Numbered from the stretch's first letter, positions 1 through 8,406 are shown. The stretch is 64,000 bases of DNA from Acerihabitans sp047324305 (GCF_047324305.1 NZ_CP178740.1:806001-870000), one strand, 5' to 3'. The notes: a model not told the origin generated them from the letters alone. Translations and numbers: made by a program.

Positions 1-401
1 ACCACGCCCGATTCGACCCCATCGGCACGCTCTCCCTTGAACACGTCTGCGTTGAGTTCGGCGTTGGCGGGCATACCGTGCCATGGGGCGCTCGGTCGGG
101 CGGGAACACCACGCCCGATTCGACCCCATTGGCACTCCCTCCCTTGAACACGGCTGCGTTGAGATCAGTGTTGGCGGGCCTGGCATGCCATGGGGCGCTC
201 GGTCGGGCGGGAACACCACGCCCGATTCGACCCCATTGGCACGCTTTCCCTTGAACACGACTGCGTTGAGATCAGTGTTGGCGGGCCTGGCATGCCATGG
301 GGCCTCGGTCGGGCGGGAAAAGCACGCCCGATTCGACCCCATTGGCACGCTCTCCCTTGAACACGTCTGCGTTGAGTTCGGCGTTGGCGGGTATAGCGCG
401 C
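1..401. repeat. Tandem 107-bp intergenic repeat, about 3.7 copies
   Basis: Units begin at 1, 108, 215 and 321, so the period is 107, 107 and 106 bp; the last step has one base deleted in the GGGGC(G)CTCGG segment. The array is cut by the window edge on the left and stops just beyond the yqcA stop codon. Each internal junction carries a 7-bp inverted repeat, TCGGGCG / CGCCCGA, around a 9-nt loop (for example 96-102 and 112-118). Units 1 and 4 share one central variant (GTTCGGCGTTGG) and units 2 and 3 another (GATCAGTGTTGG), an A-B-B-A pattern. Because 107 is not a multiple of 3, reading frames shift between units, so the array is very unlikely to be coding. There are no unique spacers, so it is not a CRISPR. 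Function unknown. Confidence 0.93.
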
Positions 402-413
402 CGGGGCTTGACG

Positions 414-866
414 TTAACTTTTGATCAGTTCGGCCCATTTTTTGACCCAGGGGCCGGAGATCACCTCCGGTTCAGGGTGCGCCAGCGCATCGATTTCCAA
501 CAGCTCACCCACCCTGACCGCGCCCTGCTCCTGCAACAGCGCGTCAAAGGTATGCCCGGCGCCGCAGAAATTGTCATAGCTGCTGTCGCCCAGGGCAATC
601 AGGCCATACCGCAGTTCCGGCTGGTAGCCGACATGATCCTTTACCGCCTGGAACAGCGGCGCGATGGAGTCCGGGAAATTGCCCTGCCCGGTGGTGGAGG
701 TCACGATCAGCACATGATGTTGCCGATAATATTGCCAGGACTCCAGCGTGCCCTCGTCAAATAATTTTACCTCGTGGCCCGCCTCGGCCAGGAGGGTTTC
801 CGCTTCTTCGGCGACCAATAAGGCATTACCGTAGACTGTCCCGACAAAAATACCCACTTGGGCCAT
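414..866 (-). CDS. yqcA: Flavodoxin-like protein YqcA (short-chain flavodoxin)
   Basis: A 150-residue FMN-binding flavodoxin of the MioC/YqcA type, expected to be a cytoplasmic one-electron carrier. The phosphate-binding loop GTVYGNA lies at residues 9-15, and the two isoalloxazine-contacting loops are STTGQGNFPDS (57-67) and GDSSYDNFCGAG (93-104). The length matches the family (about 149 residues in E. coli). I chose the ATG at 866 because AGGGAG precedes it by a normal spacing and the protein then begins MAQVGIFVG like its homologues. An ATG at 884 that overlaps the truC stop is possible but adds six unconserved residues. It is the last gene of a yqcC-truC-yqcA transcript on the minus strand. 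The physiological partner is not evident here. Confidence 0.93.
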   Translation of the reverse strand: MAQVGIFVGTVYGNALLVAEEAETLLAEAGHEVKLFDEGTLESWQYYRQHHVLIVTSTTGQGNFPDSIAPLFQAVKDHVGYQPELRYGLIALGDSSYDNFCGAGHTFDALLQEQGAVRVGELLEIDALAHPEPEVISGPWVKKWAELIKS

Positions 867-880
867 GCTTTGACTCCCTT

Positions 881-1672
881 TCATTCCGTCAGCGTAGAAG
901 ATGCCATATCCTGACCCGATGCCCCGGGAAACTCAACCCTTTCATAGTCAGGGATAATACCGGTCCAGCCGAACCGTACCATCAGATCCTGCCAGGTCTG
1001 GTCCCAGCCGGCGTTGATTTTTAACGGTTTCCCGGTGACCGGATGGGTTAACTCCAGGCAGCTGGCGTGCAGCATTAACCGCGCGCAGTCAAAGGTGCGG
1101 GCAAATCCGCGATTCTGGCGTAAATCACCGTGGGTGGAATCGCCGATCAAGGGATGGTGCAAATGGGACATATGGCGGCGCAGCTGATGTTTGCGCCCGG
1201 TTTGCGGCAGCAGTTCCATCAGGCTGTAGCGGGACGTGGGATAGCGGCCGATAGCCACCGGCATTTCTACCTGCGCCAGCGTCCGGTAATGGCTTATCGC
1301 CTGCTGCGGCGCCTTGTCCGGCTGGGCGAATTTGTCGGCTATCTTGTCCAGTTCCTGGGTCAGGGCATAATCGATCACGCCGTCGCCTTCCATATAACCG
1401 CGCGCCACCGCATGGTAGGTTTTCCTGATCCCGTGCTGTTCGAACTGTTCGGATAAGCTGCGCGCCACGTCACTGGACAGCGCCAGCAACAGCACGCCGG
1501 ACGTGGGGCGGTCCAGGCGATGGACGGTAAAGACATGCTGTCCCAGCATGTCGCGCACCGTTTGCATCACGACTATTTTTTCCTTGCGGTCCAGCCAGCT
1601 GCGGTGTACCAACCACCCTGCCGGCTTATTGACCGCCACGATATATTCGTCCTGGTAACAGATCTCAATCAT
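881..1672 (-). CDS. truC: tRNA pseudouridine(65) synthase TruC
   Basis: A 263-residue RluA-family pseudouridine synthase that modifies U65 in the T-loop region of certain tRNAs. The catalytic motif HRLDRPTSG is at residues 51-59 with the nucleophilic aspartate at 54. The C-terminal part has the family's RKHQLRRHMSH segment, which helps shape the RNA-binding cleft. The start at 1672 is the conserved MIEICYQDEYIVAVNKP beginning; the frame stays open far upstream to 2080, but that extension is arginine-rich antisense-like sequence over yqcC and is rejected. The gene overlaps the yqcC end by 8 nt and is followed after 14 nt by yqcA, so all three are probably co-transcribed and translationally coupled. 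Confidence 0.95.
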   Translation of the reverse strand: MIEICYQDEYIVAVNKPAGWLVHRSWLDRKEKIVVMQTVRDMLGQHVFTVHRLDRPTSGVLLLALSSDVARSLSEQFEQHGIRKTYHAVARGYMEGDGVIDYALTQELDKIADKFAQPDKAPQQAISHYRTLAQVEMPVAIGRYPTSRYSLMELLPQTGRKHQLRRHMSHLHHPLIGDSTHGDLRQNRGFARTFDCARLMLHASCLELTHPVTGKPLKINAGWDQTWQDLMVRFGWTGIIPDYERVEFPGASGQDMASSTLTE

Positions 1673-2021
1673 GCTGAATTTTCGGCGCCTGCGTAGGGGG
1701 ATCCTGGGGGGAATCGATATTAAGTAAGTCGTCCAGCCGCTGTAGCTGGGTAAGCAATCCGGCGGCGTGCGCAAACGCTTCCTCAAAATAGGGCGTGATG
1801 GCGAAGCGCCGCGGTAGTGCCGCCTGCTGATCGAGCAAGGCGTGCATACGCGGCAGCAGGATCCACTGCAGCCACTCTTCGGGGCGCATGGTATCGATAC
1901 AAAACGGCTCCCGGCTTTCAAACGCCTCGCGCGCCGGCGGCTGCGGCTGCCATATTGACAATGAACGCATCGCCTGCTCAACGGCAAACAGCCGCTGGCG
2001 AACCTGTTGGTGGAAATCCAT
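1665..2021 (-). CDS. yqcC: DUF446 family protein YqcC
   Basis: A small 118-residue cytoplasmic protein of the YqcC (DUF446) family. The family signature CIDTMRPEEWLQWILLPRM is at residues 41-59, and the protein is otherwise predicted to be helical. Its biochemical role is unknown; the constant association with truC suggests a link to tRNA modification, but that is inference. The ATG at 2021 is preceded by GGGGAG and gives the length of known homologues. An upstream in-frame ATG at 2075 lacks such a site. In E. coli syd follows on the other side; here an insertion of nearly 6 kb intervenes, leaving yqcC as first gene of its operon next to foreign DNA. Confidence 0.92.
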   Translation of the reverse strand: MDFHQQVRQRLFAVEQAMRSLSIWQPQPPAREAFESREPFCIDTMRPEEWLQWILLPRMHALLDQQAALPRRFAITPYFEEAFAHAAGLLTQLQRLDDLLNIDSPQDPPTQAPKIQHD

Positions 2022-2202
2022 CGTATGCTCCCCGTAAAGGACTGCTGCGCCTGATCTGACAAAGCGGCAAAGCATAGCACTTAACTTTGTCCGGTACTAA
2101 TTATGACATATAAAGTTAGCCTGATAATTACAGCTGCTGGCACCGGCGACCGCGACCGTCTGTAACAATGCGTGGAATAGCCCGAACGCTAAGCGAGGAG
2201 AT

Positions 2203-2241
2203 AATCCTGAAAGGCGATACCAGGCGCCATTCAGGATTTTT
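2203..2241 (+). terminator. Possible rho-independent terminator (plus strand)
   Basis: AATCCTGA (2203-2210) pairs with TCAGGATT (2231-2238). An inner GGCG/CGCC pairing extends the stem, and a run of T ends at 2241. It reads on the plus strand, where no intact gene lies upstream. The rest of 2022-2379 shows no convincing gene; it must hold the yqcC promoter and the 3' end of the ankyrin transcript. Confidence 0.45.
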
Positions 2242-2379
2242 AAGCATCTTACCCCTCTTAACTTGCGCCCAGCGGGCACGGTTTGATTACCTGCATCCGC
2301 TTTTAACCGTCTCGGCTTTGCCCGTATCGCAACCCTATCCTTCTCTATCGGGCTACATATTCATTTGGCAATATTATTG

Positions 2380-5040
2380 TCAAAATCCAGCTTCATTACA
2401 TTTTTTGTGCAAAAAATCAATCATTTGCGTATCACCCGTCAGACTGGCGATATACAGAGCCGTTTTCCCGGTTAATTGTGTCGAATCAATTAAAGAGTGA
2501 TCTTGTTTAACGTAGTTTTCAACCTGATCGAACCGTCCACTTTCCACTGCCAGGAAAAAAGCCGTTTTCAAAGGTAAAGCAGTTTCATCGGTATTGGACT
2601 TAATCTTCTCGAACAATTTAACAACGATACTACCCAAATCATTACTAGCAGCCATCATTAACGCATTTACGCCTGATGCATCTTCTAAATTGAAATTGAT
2701 TTTTTTCTCATTTAACAAAAGTTCTATTATCTCGGTTGCTCCCACTTCAATTGCATATAATAACGATGTTTTGCCGGTATCTGTTTGCATATTCAAATTT
2801 AGCTTACCGCTATCAATAAACATCTTGAAAATTTTAATGTCATTCGCTTCGATCGCTATGAATTGAGCTGGAAATGAAGGTCTTTCGGCGCCCAAACTTA
2901 TCATTTCATTCACATCAAAATTGTTTTTTAAAAGAAATTCAATTATATCGTAACGTTTTTGGGTTAGAGCCATCAAAATACCCATTGGAACTCCATCTTG
3001 ATCTTTTGAATAAAAATCTGGTTTGTAATCAACAATCAACTTCACTAAATCTAAATCGTCCATATAAATTGAATTTACCAAAGCATCCCACCCATCTCTA
3101 TCCTTAAAATGAACAGAGGCGTTATTCTCAAGTAAAATTTTAGCCATGTCATAATATTTAGCTGCAATGGCAATTAATAAAGCGGTTTTTCCATTTAGAT
3201 CGGCATGATTGATATTAGCGCCATGGCTGAGTAATAATTTAACCATTTCTAAATTATTGCTGGCGACCGCGAAGGTCAACGGAGCATTTCCCTTCATGTT
3301 GACATGCTCGACGTCCGCGCTCGCGCTATGTTCCAGTAAAAGTTTAGCCATATTTATATCTTCGTTCTTTATAGCTATAAACAGCGCAGTTTCCCCATTA
3401 TGCTTCTGAGGCATGAGTTTGGCGCCATATTTCAGTAAAACCTGCACCACTTCGAGGCGCTTCTTATTAACGGACGCAATTAAGGCTTGATCGAGGGCAA
3501 GAACTTCATTACCTTGATCGAGATTATTTGCCAATAAAAATTCAAATATCTCAACAGAGATATTATTTTCCAGAGCGTAAAACAAGGTTGTCTTACCATG
3601 AAGATCTTTGTAATTTATGTTATAAGTTTTCTTATTATTAGTTATTAATTTCTTAACCATCTCGGTATCATTATATGTCAAGGCATACATCACGAATTTG
3701 TTCATTGACTCGGCATAATCTTTTTCATTAAAAATATTATTATTTATACAAAACAATAAAGCCTTGTAACGTTTTTCGTTATCAATATTATTGGAAAAAT
3801 CCTTAATATCTATTAACCATTCGGTGTCAAAAAAATAAGAAACTTTTTCCGTTAATGTATTATCAATAGCGAAATACAAAAGTTCAGAACTTTGCTTGCC
3901 ACTTATTTTATTTTGTTGTAATAATTCAAGAGTAACAAGGCTACGAATATCTGAATTTTTATCTAAAAACCAAAATATATTGGCCGCTGACATTAAACTG
4001 AAGTCGGGAGTGCTAATTTCATTTTTTAATGTAGCTTGTCCAGAATCCACAAGCGCCGTGGCCAAGGCAATATAAATACCTTCAGCATTCGGCAACAAGT
4101 GATATTGGCCGGCTATATCACCTTCCTCTACAATCGCCCAATCATTTATTTTAAGGGAAATAACCTCTGGGCTGCCAAAGATGGCGCGATATCCTTCTAC
4201 AGTCAAATAACATTGAGTACCGTCGATAACATGGTTAGCTTTTTTATTACTAATATTTACAAGCTGCTCATAAATACAATCACCATATTTTTTTATTAGC
4301 GCGGGCATCTGACAGTTATTATTAATCTCTATCAATAAACGTGGAAATAGTTCACTGATTTCTTCTTTCATATGCACGCCATGGAAAGGATCGCTGTCAG
4401 AGCTTGCCAGATTCCAGTTATGTTCTTTGTTTAGCATCAATTTATAAGCATTGACATAATGTATTTCCATAGCTACGGATATAGATTGGTGATTATTACT
4501 CACAAACCAGGAAATCACATCATTCGCTATCGTGTTTTTTTCATTTTCAAGTTTTTCAACCAACCCTGCACTTTTGATTAGATTAATTTTATGGCACGTC
4601 TGTTGGATTCTAATCAGTGAACCGGAAACACAATATTCAAGATCGCTGAGCGTATTTCTAACTTCATCTACTATCGTCTCGCATATTGGTTTCTTAAGGG
4701 ATTTTAATTGCAGAAGCCAATTACTAAGCTCATGATATATATTATATTTAATCGAGGGATGTATCTCACTTGGGTCTGCCAATTTTTGAATGAATATATT
4801 TATAGACTTGCTTAAATGCTTATCAAATCCCATTATATCAATTATATCATCGAAATCATTCTTCACTTGAAGAATATATTTTGTTAAAAACATTTTTTCA
4901 AAAGACTCAATTTCCCCATGGACCTCTTTTGTATAAATAATTCTTATTTCTTTCTTGAGAAAATGATTATTATTTTTACCTTCTTCCATCAGTGAAGAAA
5001 GGGTATGATTTAAATTTTGTTGTACATTATTTATGGGCAT
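2380..5040 (-). CDS. Large ankyrin-repeat protein, 886 residues
   Basis: An 886-residue protein without signal peptide or membrane segment. Residues 1-440 are mostly helical, rich in Asn, Lys and Ile, and not recognised; a short aromatic/acidic segment (WAIVEEGDIAGQYHLLP) lies near 301-317. Residues 445-884 form about 13 consecutive ankyrin units, recognisable by G-TAL-A-----V--LL (for example NGETALFIAIKNEDINMAKL at 548 and LNGKTALLIAIAAKYYDMAK at 615). Ankyrin arrays bind proteins; bacterial ones are often host-directed effectors in symbionts and pathogens, but no secretion signal is visible. The gene is AT-rich and uses AAA/AAT/ATA codons unlike its GC-rich neighbours, and it lies in an insertion between yqcC and syd, so horizontal origin is likely. 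The frame is intact, suggesting function is kept. No partner gene lies next to it. Confidence 0.85.
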   Translation of the reverse strand: MPINNVQQNLNHTLSSLMEEGKNNNHFLKKEIRIIYTKEVHGEIESFEKMFLTKYILQVKNDFDDIIDIMGFDKHLSKSINIFIQKLADPSEIHPSIKYNIYHELSNWLLQLKSLKKPICETIVDEVRNTLSDLEYCVSGSLIRIQQTCHKINLIKSAGLVEKLENEKNTIANDVISWFVSNNHQSISVAMEIHYVNAYKLMLNKEHNWNLASSDSDPFHGVHMKEEISELFPRLLIEINNNCQMPALIKKYGDCIYEQLVNISNKKANHVIDGTQCYLTVEGYRAIFGSPEVISLKINDWAIVEEGDIAGQYHLLPNAEGIYIALATALVDSGQATLKNEISTPDFSLMSAANIFWFLDKNSDIRSLVTLELLQQNKISGKQSSELLYFAIDNTLTEKVSYFFDTEWLIDIKDFSNNIDNEKRYKALLFCINNNIFNEKDYAESMNKFVMYALTYNDTEMVKKLITNNKKTYNINYKDLHGKTTLFYALENNISVEIFEFLLANNLDQGNEVLALDQALIASVNKKRLEVVQVLLKYGAKLMPQKHNGETALFIAIKNEDINMAKLLLEHSASADVEHVNMKGNAPLTFAVASNNLEMVKLLLSHGANINHADLNGKTALLIAIAAKYYDMAKILLENNASVHFKDRDGWDALVNSIYMDDLDLVKLIVDYKPDFYSKDQDGVPMGILMALTQKRYDIIEFLLKNNFDVNEMISLGAERPSFPAQFIAIEANDIKIFKMFIDSGKLNLNMQTDTGKTSLLYAIEVGATEIIELLLNEKKINFNLEDASGVNALMMAASNDLGSIVVKLFEKIKSNTDETALPLKTAFFLAVESGRFDQVENYVKQDHSLIDSTQLTGKTALYIASLTGDTQMIDFLHKKCNEAGF

Positions 5041-5054
5041 AATCAGTTCTCATT

Positions 5055-5107
5055 ATTATAAGATGAGCGAATCAGGTTGCCAGCGTACTGTTTTTTCTAG
5101 AAAAAAC
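5055..5107 (-). promoter_or_regulatory. Candidate promoter and 18-bp palindrome upstream of the ankyrin gene
   Basis: On the minus strand a perfect TATAAT (plus coordinates 5055-5060) stands 17 nt from CTGGCA (5078-5083), which matches the -35 consensus at four of six positions. Just upstream, at 5090-5107, is the perfect palindrome GTTTTTTCTAGAAAAAAC. It could be a regulator site or an A/T-rich upstream element. The ankyrin start codon is at 5040. Confidence 0.5.
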
Positions 5108-5328
5108 ACAATTATAATGGCGGGCTTTATAAACAAAACATTCACTTGTTGATGTTTGGTTGATGCCGGCGGGTAAATTCAAATAAATAGATATCTAATA
5201 GATTTAATTATATTTAATTTCTTTTAACCGGCAGGAAAATCCAGGGGGCAACGCACGGCAAAATACTTTGCGTAATAGGCGGCGCGCCATCGAGTAGGCG
5301 GCGGGATTGCTCCTACCGTCCTCTCACG

Positions 5329-5358
5329 GCACCGTACTCACGGTTCCGTATACGGCGC
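5329..5358 (-). ncRNA. Group II intron domain V hairpin
   Basis: On the minus strand GCGCCGTA pairs with TACGGTGC through eight base pairs, followed by a bulge, a short upper stem and a GAAC loop, the layout of the catalytic domain V. It is 30 nt rather than the usual 34, so it may be decayed. The domain VI region follows at about 5289-5328. Confidence 0.6.
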
Positions 5359-5401
5359 TTCATTTACAGCGCTGGAACTCACTATACAACTCCAGCAGTG
5401 T

Positions 5402-6687
5402 TCACAGTCCTAAGCGCTCGAACACTTTCTTCGCTAACGCGTGGTTCATATGACTGGCCCCCGCGTTCTACCAGAGACCCCGTCGGATCGACGCCGATAT
5501 TCACGCCCTTTCTTCACCTAGGCCTATTTTCATCAGCATCCTTGCCCGCTTGCTCGTCCTTTTCAAGTGCCGCCACAGCAGTAACGCAGTTTACGGCGAA
5601 CCCAGCCATCCATTTCGTCCAGTATCCCTTTGACTTTGGTCAGCCGGCAGTAACTTATCCACCTTCGTAGCACCGGCGCAAGCCCGCCGATCACCGTTTT
5701 CAGCGCTTTTGAACAGTCGCCTGTCGTCAGGCTGCGGATTTTATCCTTCAGCCTTGCCACGCTGCTCGCGGCTATCTTCAGTTTTACCCGTTTGTGCCAC
5801 GTCAGGCTATATCCCTGGAACTTGCGCTCTCAGGGCCCGGCCATCGCGCTTTTGTTTGGAATTACCGACAGATGGAGATGCTTTTACAGGTACCGGCTTA
5901 TCGAGTTCATCGCCTTTTCCCCGCTTTGCGACTGCTCACGTATTATTACAGTCATCTGCGTAACGGCGGAACCGGCGCCCCTGCGCTCCAGCTCAAGGTC
6001 AAGGCCGGTCAATCGCAGGTTGCAGAGTAACGGCGATAACGGACTGCGCTGCGACATTCCCTCCCGTCGCTTTGTCGCCACCTTACCATTGACCAGGTCC
6101 GCTTCCAGGTACCGCCTGATGGGCTTGAGCAATCTGGCATCTTTGATTTTGCGGCTTCGTCTCGACATCATGATATTGTGGTTAACCCGGTCAAAGAATT
6201 TTTCCAGATCCCTATCCACCACGCAGCGCCGACCACTTCGCACTTAGGCCTGTGCTTGACGCACTGCCTGCCATGCGTTGAGTCCCGGCCTAAAGCCGTA
6301 GCTAAACTCGGAAAACGTAGGCTCATAGTAAGGGGTAAGGTGCTATTGGATGGCCTGCTGGATCAATCGGTCCACGGCCGTGGGGATACCCAGGACTCTG
6401 ACTACGCCATTAGGTTTGGGGAGCTCGACCCGACGTATCGCCCGCGGTATAAAGCTACCGTCCAGCGGGGCCGCTTTGACCGTCGGCCAAAGCCGTTTCA
6501 GCCAGTCTTTGAGTTCCCCGAGGCCCAGGGTATTTACACCCGGCGCGCATTTGTTCTCAATCACCCGCTGACGGGCCAGCACCCGGTTGCTGCGGGTTAT
6601 CACCGCTTCGATTGACAACGGTTGTTCCGCTTTCGTTTGCTCAGGTTGCGCCGTGCGCATTTCAGCATCCGCGTCAGGCTCTTGCAA
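5402..6687 (-). pseudogene. Broken group II intron reverse transcriptase/maturase
   Basis: Reading the minus strand from about 6687, the first piece (to about 6343) shows the N-terminal RT blocks RSNRVLARQRVIENKCAPGV and ELPKPNGVVRVLGIPTAVDR. A second piece (6243-5884) has VVDRDLEKFFDRVNHN and a damaged PQGGPLSPLL block, here MSQRSPLSPLL. The catalytic YADD is still encoded at 5951-5962 but in a different frame, with shifts on both sides. The maturase/X segment LAPVLRRWISYCRLTKVKG lies near 5640, and the C-terminal NAGASHMNHALAKKVFERLG ends at the stop 5402-5404 behind an in-frame TAG that replaces a tryptophan. The span fits a roughly 420-residue class C intron protein. At least three frameshifts and one nonsense change make it non-functional. 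Confidence 0.88.
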
Positions 6688-7218
6688 ATACTATGCGCTT
6701 CCTCCTGTCCGGGCCGCGGTATTCTGCGCTTGTGCCTCATCAATACGCATCGAAATAACCTGTCCTGATCACGGTTGTAAATGTTCAGCCCTTCACCATG
6801 CCGGTTTTGCACCGCTACTACGGGCCTCGGCTGACTTCTGTACGTTCATTCCGTCGCCTCTCAGCGCTCGGTAGTACCATGGCAAACGTATAGCTCTCCC
6901 CGGATGATGCGCGTGACCGCCCTGCTTATACCTCTCCACTGTATGTCACAGCGTTCTGTGCAAGTATTGGGGCTTTGATGATATTTGCCTCCTTATCCCG
7001 CTGTCTCGCCTAAACCGATCCCTGTTCGTTAGGCCAGCATGTTGCCTTCAGCTGCCTTCAGATCCCACCTCGCGGTGGGCACCCTTGCCGTTCAGCTAGC
7101 ACGTCCCCCTCGCCGGGTGTGCAGAGGGCTTTCACCGCCAAGTCGCCCCTTAACCACCACGGTCAAGGGACAGCGCCTGTCAAGACGCTACGCGCCATGC
7201 CCGGCGCGCCAAAGAAAA

Positions 7219-7246
7219 GGGGGTACTGTATCGCTACAGTACCCCC
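7219..7246 (-). terminator. Perfect rho-independent terminator, intron insertion target
   Basis: GGGGGTACTGTA (7219-7230) and TACAGTACCCCC (7235-7246) form a perfect 12-bp stem with a 4-nt loop. On the minus strand it is followed by TTTTCTTT and then by the intron 5' end. It would end transcripts coming from the syd side. Confidence 0.85.
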
Positions 7247-7560
7247 GGTTCGTTTATAGCAATCCCGCTATTGTTGTGCTCCCTGCCTTCATCCATGATA
7301 AGCGTTATATTCACGATAACTTGGCAACACTCCTTGTCGGCAATCTCCATCCGTGAAAGCCGCCTACGTTCTCCAACGTATTTCCTGCAGGCATTCCCGC
7401 CCCGCCGGTACTCCCTGACCCGCGCACATTCTCCATCCTGGAGGTGTCCCGCTCATCATCCTGAATCGTCCGGGCCTCTTCATGAAGCCATCCCTGTTGC
7501 AGCCCGTCCTGGGCCCTTCCCTAATAGGCTGGCCCAATACCAACGGCGTTTGCCGCGTCC
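7247..7560. other. Unclassified GC-rich segment upstream of the terminator
   Basis: On the minus strand this stretch has long overlapping open frames without clear coding character. One frame is open for about 70 codons, contains an ATG at 7350 and ends at a TAG (7234-7236) inside the terminator loop, which would give a 38-residue peptide. No good ribosome site is seen. It may be a relic of another mobile element or a structured RNA. I do not recognise it. From 7561 to 7767 the sequence is AT-rich intergenic DNA in which I see nothing. Confidence 0.4.
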
Positions 7561-7767
7561 TGAACCGAATGGTAAGATCGCTTAATCGAACCGCTTATAC
7601 AAGACGATCACTGTTAATAGCGAACATTGTTTACCACCGCACTGTTAATTCTGCTAATTAATTTATTGATTAATAGCGTTTAATTCCGCTTTCCAGTGAT
7701 TAAAAAAACCTGAATTAATAGCTTTGTCTTACATGAAATGTAAGAGATCTCTCACATGCATTGTTGC

Positions 7768-7784
7768 AAAACCCGCTCGGTTTT
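7768..7784 (-). terminator. Weak terminator-like hairpin after syd
   Basis: AAAACC (7768-7773) pairs with GGTTTT (7779-7784) directly beyond the syd stop codon; the minus strand has four T after the stem. A near-palindrome TGTAAGAGATCTCTCACA lies a little further downstream, near 7738-7756. Confidence 0.35.
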
Positions 7785-8333
7785 TCATGTAACACAGGGA
7801 TCGAGGCGGGATAAAAAGTCCTGCAGCGTCGGCGCCAGCACCGTATTTTTTTTCCGGCCGACTTCTTCGAGCAGGACTTCGCCGGTCAGGTTGGATAAAG
7901 ACACCAGGCTGAGCTCGGAGTCGGTGGTGGCGATAAATACGCTGGGAGGGAGCTTAAGCCGCTTTTGCATCAGCAGGTGGCCGATGAGGTTTTCCTGGAT
8001 GCGCACCCCGTCCGCCGCGCTCCAGACTTGCAGCAGCTCCAGGGGTTGGCCCTGGAAAGAGGCGGCCATATCGCCGGCAAGCTGGGTGCAATAAAAATCC
8101 CAGGCCGCCGGACGCAGCTGCATGTCCATCGCCCGCTCGACGCCGGCGAGGGTCAACGCCTCTTCCGGCTGGCGCGGTTGCCAGACTACCCGGCCGTCGT
8201 CCTCGCTTACCACGCAGGGAGAAGGAACGCCATACAGCGCCTGGCTGGCGGGCCCATGGCCGGTGAGAGACTGCCAGTGGCGCAGATAACGGCGGGTGAA
8301 ATCCTGTAATGACTGTGACACTTGGTAATCCAT
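7785..8333 (-). CDS. syd: SecY-interacting protein Syd
   Basis: A 182-residue soluble protein of the Syd family, which binds the cytoplasmic face of SecY and is thought to probe or regulate the assembly of the SecYEG translocon. The family core GVPSPCVVS (35-43), the region QENLIGHLLMQKRLKLPP (113-130) and FIATTDSELSLVSLSNLTGE are all present, and the length equals that of E. coli Syd (181). The ATG at 8333 is preceded by AGAGAG; an ATG four codons upstream is less likely. It is divergent from queF across a 73-bp shared promoter region. In E. coli it sits next to yqcC, but here the accessory insertion lies downstream, so syd has become monocistronic. Confidence 0.95.
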   Translation of the reverse strand: MDYQVSQSLQDFTRRYLRHWQSLTGHGPASQALYGVPSPCVVSEDDGRVVWQPRQPEEALTLAGVERAMDMQLRPAAWDFYCTQLAGDMAASFQGQPLELLQVWSAADGVRIQENLIGHLLMQKRLKLPPSVFIATTDSELSLVSLSNLTGEVLLEEVGRKKNTVLAPTLQDFLSRLDPCVT

Positions 8334-8406
8334 ATTCTCTCTCATCTTACGACTCTCTACGTTACACTAAGCGCATTGCACTACGGAACATGCCGGATAC
8401 TCTATT

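Larger units (their letters stand above)
5289..7209 (-). mobile_element. Degenerate group II intron, class C-like
   Basis: About 1.92 kb, the usual size of class C introns, transcribed on the minus strand. The 5' end is placed at 7209, where GCGCGCCGGGCATGG resembles the class C start GUGCGCC with one change. The 3' end is placed at 5289 after CTACTCGAT, the expected form of a domain VI end. A domain V-like hairpin is at 5329-5358. The central ORF is a broken reverse transcriptase/maturase. As is known for class C introns, insertion is directly downstream of a rho-independent terminator hairpin (7219-7246, minus strand, followed by TTTTCTTT). Region 6690-7209 is the structured 5' RNA (domains I-III). 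With the ORF destroyed it could move only if a related maturase acts in trans. Boundaries are uncertain by a few bases. Confidence 0.8.

Noticed and set aside
1..401. CRISPR array
   Set aside because: The repeat is 107 bp long and contiguous, without unique spacers or cas genes.
83..764. Open frames crossing the tandem repeats
   Set aside because: The 107-bp period shifts the frame each unit, and the frame from 297 runs into antisense of yqcA; no protein family fits.
881..2080. Long 399-residue version of TruC
   Set aside because: The N-terminal extension is an arginine/serine-rich shadow of yqcC; homologues begin at MIEICYQ.
5398..6874. Plus-strand frames across the intron
   Set aside because: They lie opposite the recognisable reverse transcriptase remnant and show no homology.
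7738..7756. Phage attachment site near the syd end
   Set aside because: The near-palindrome at this position has no integrase nearby and no matching copy on the other side of the insertion.
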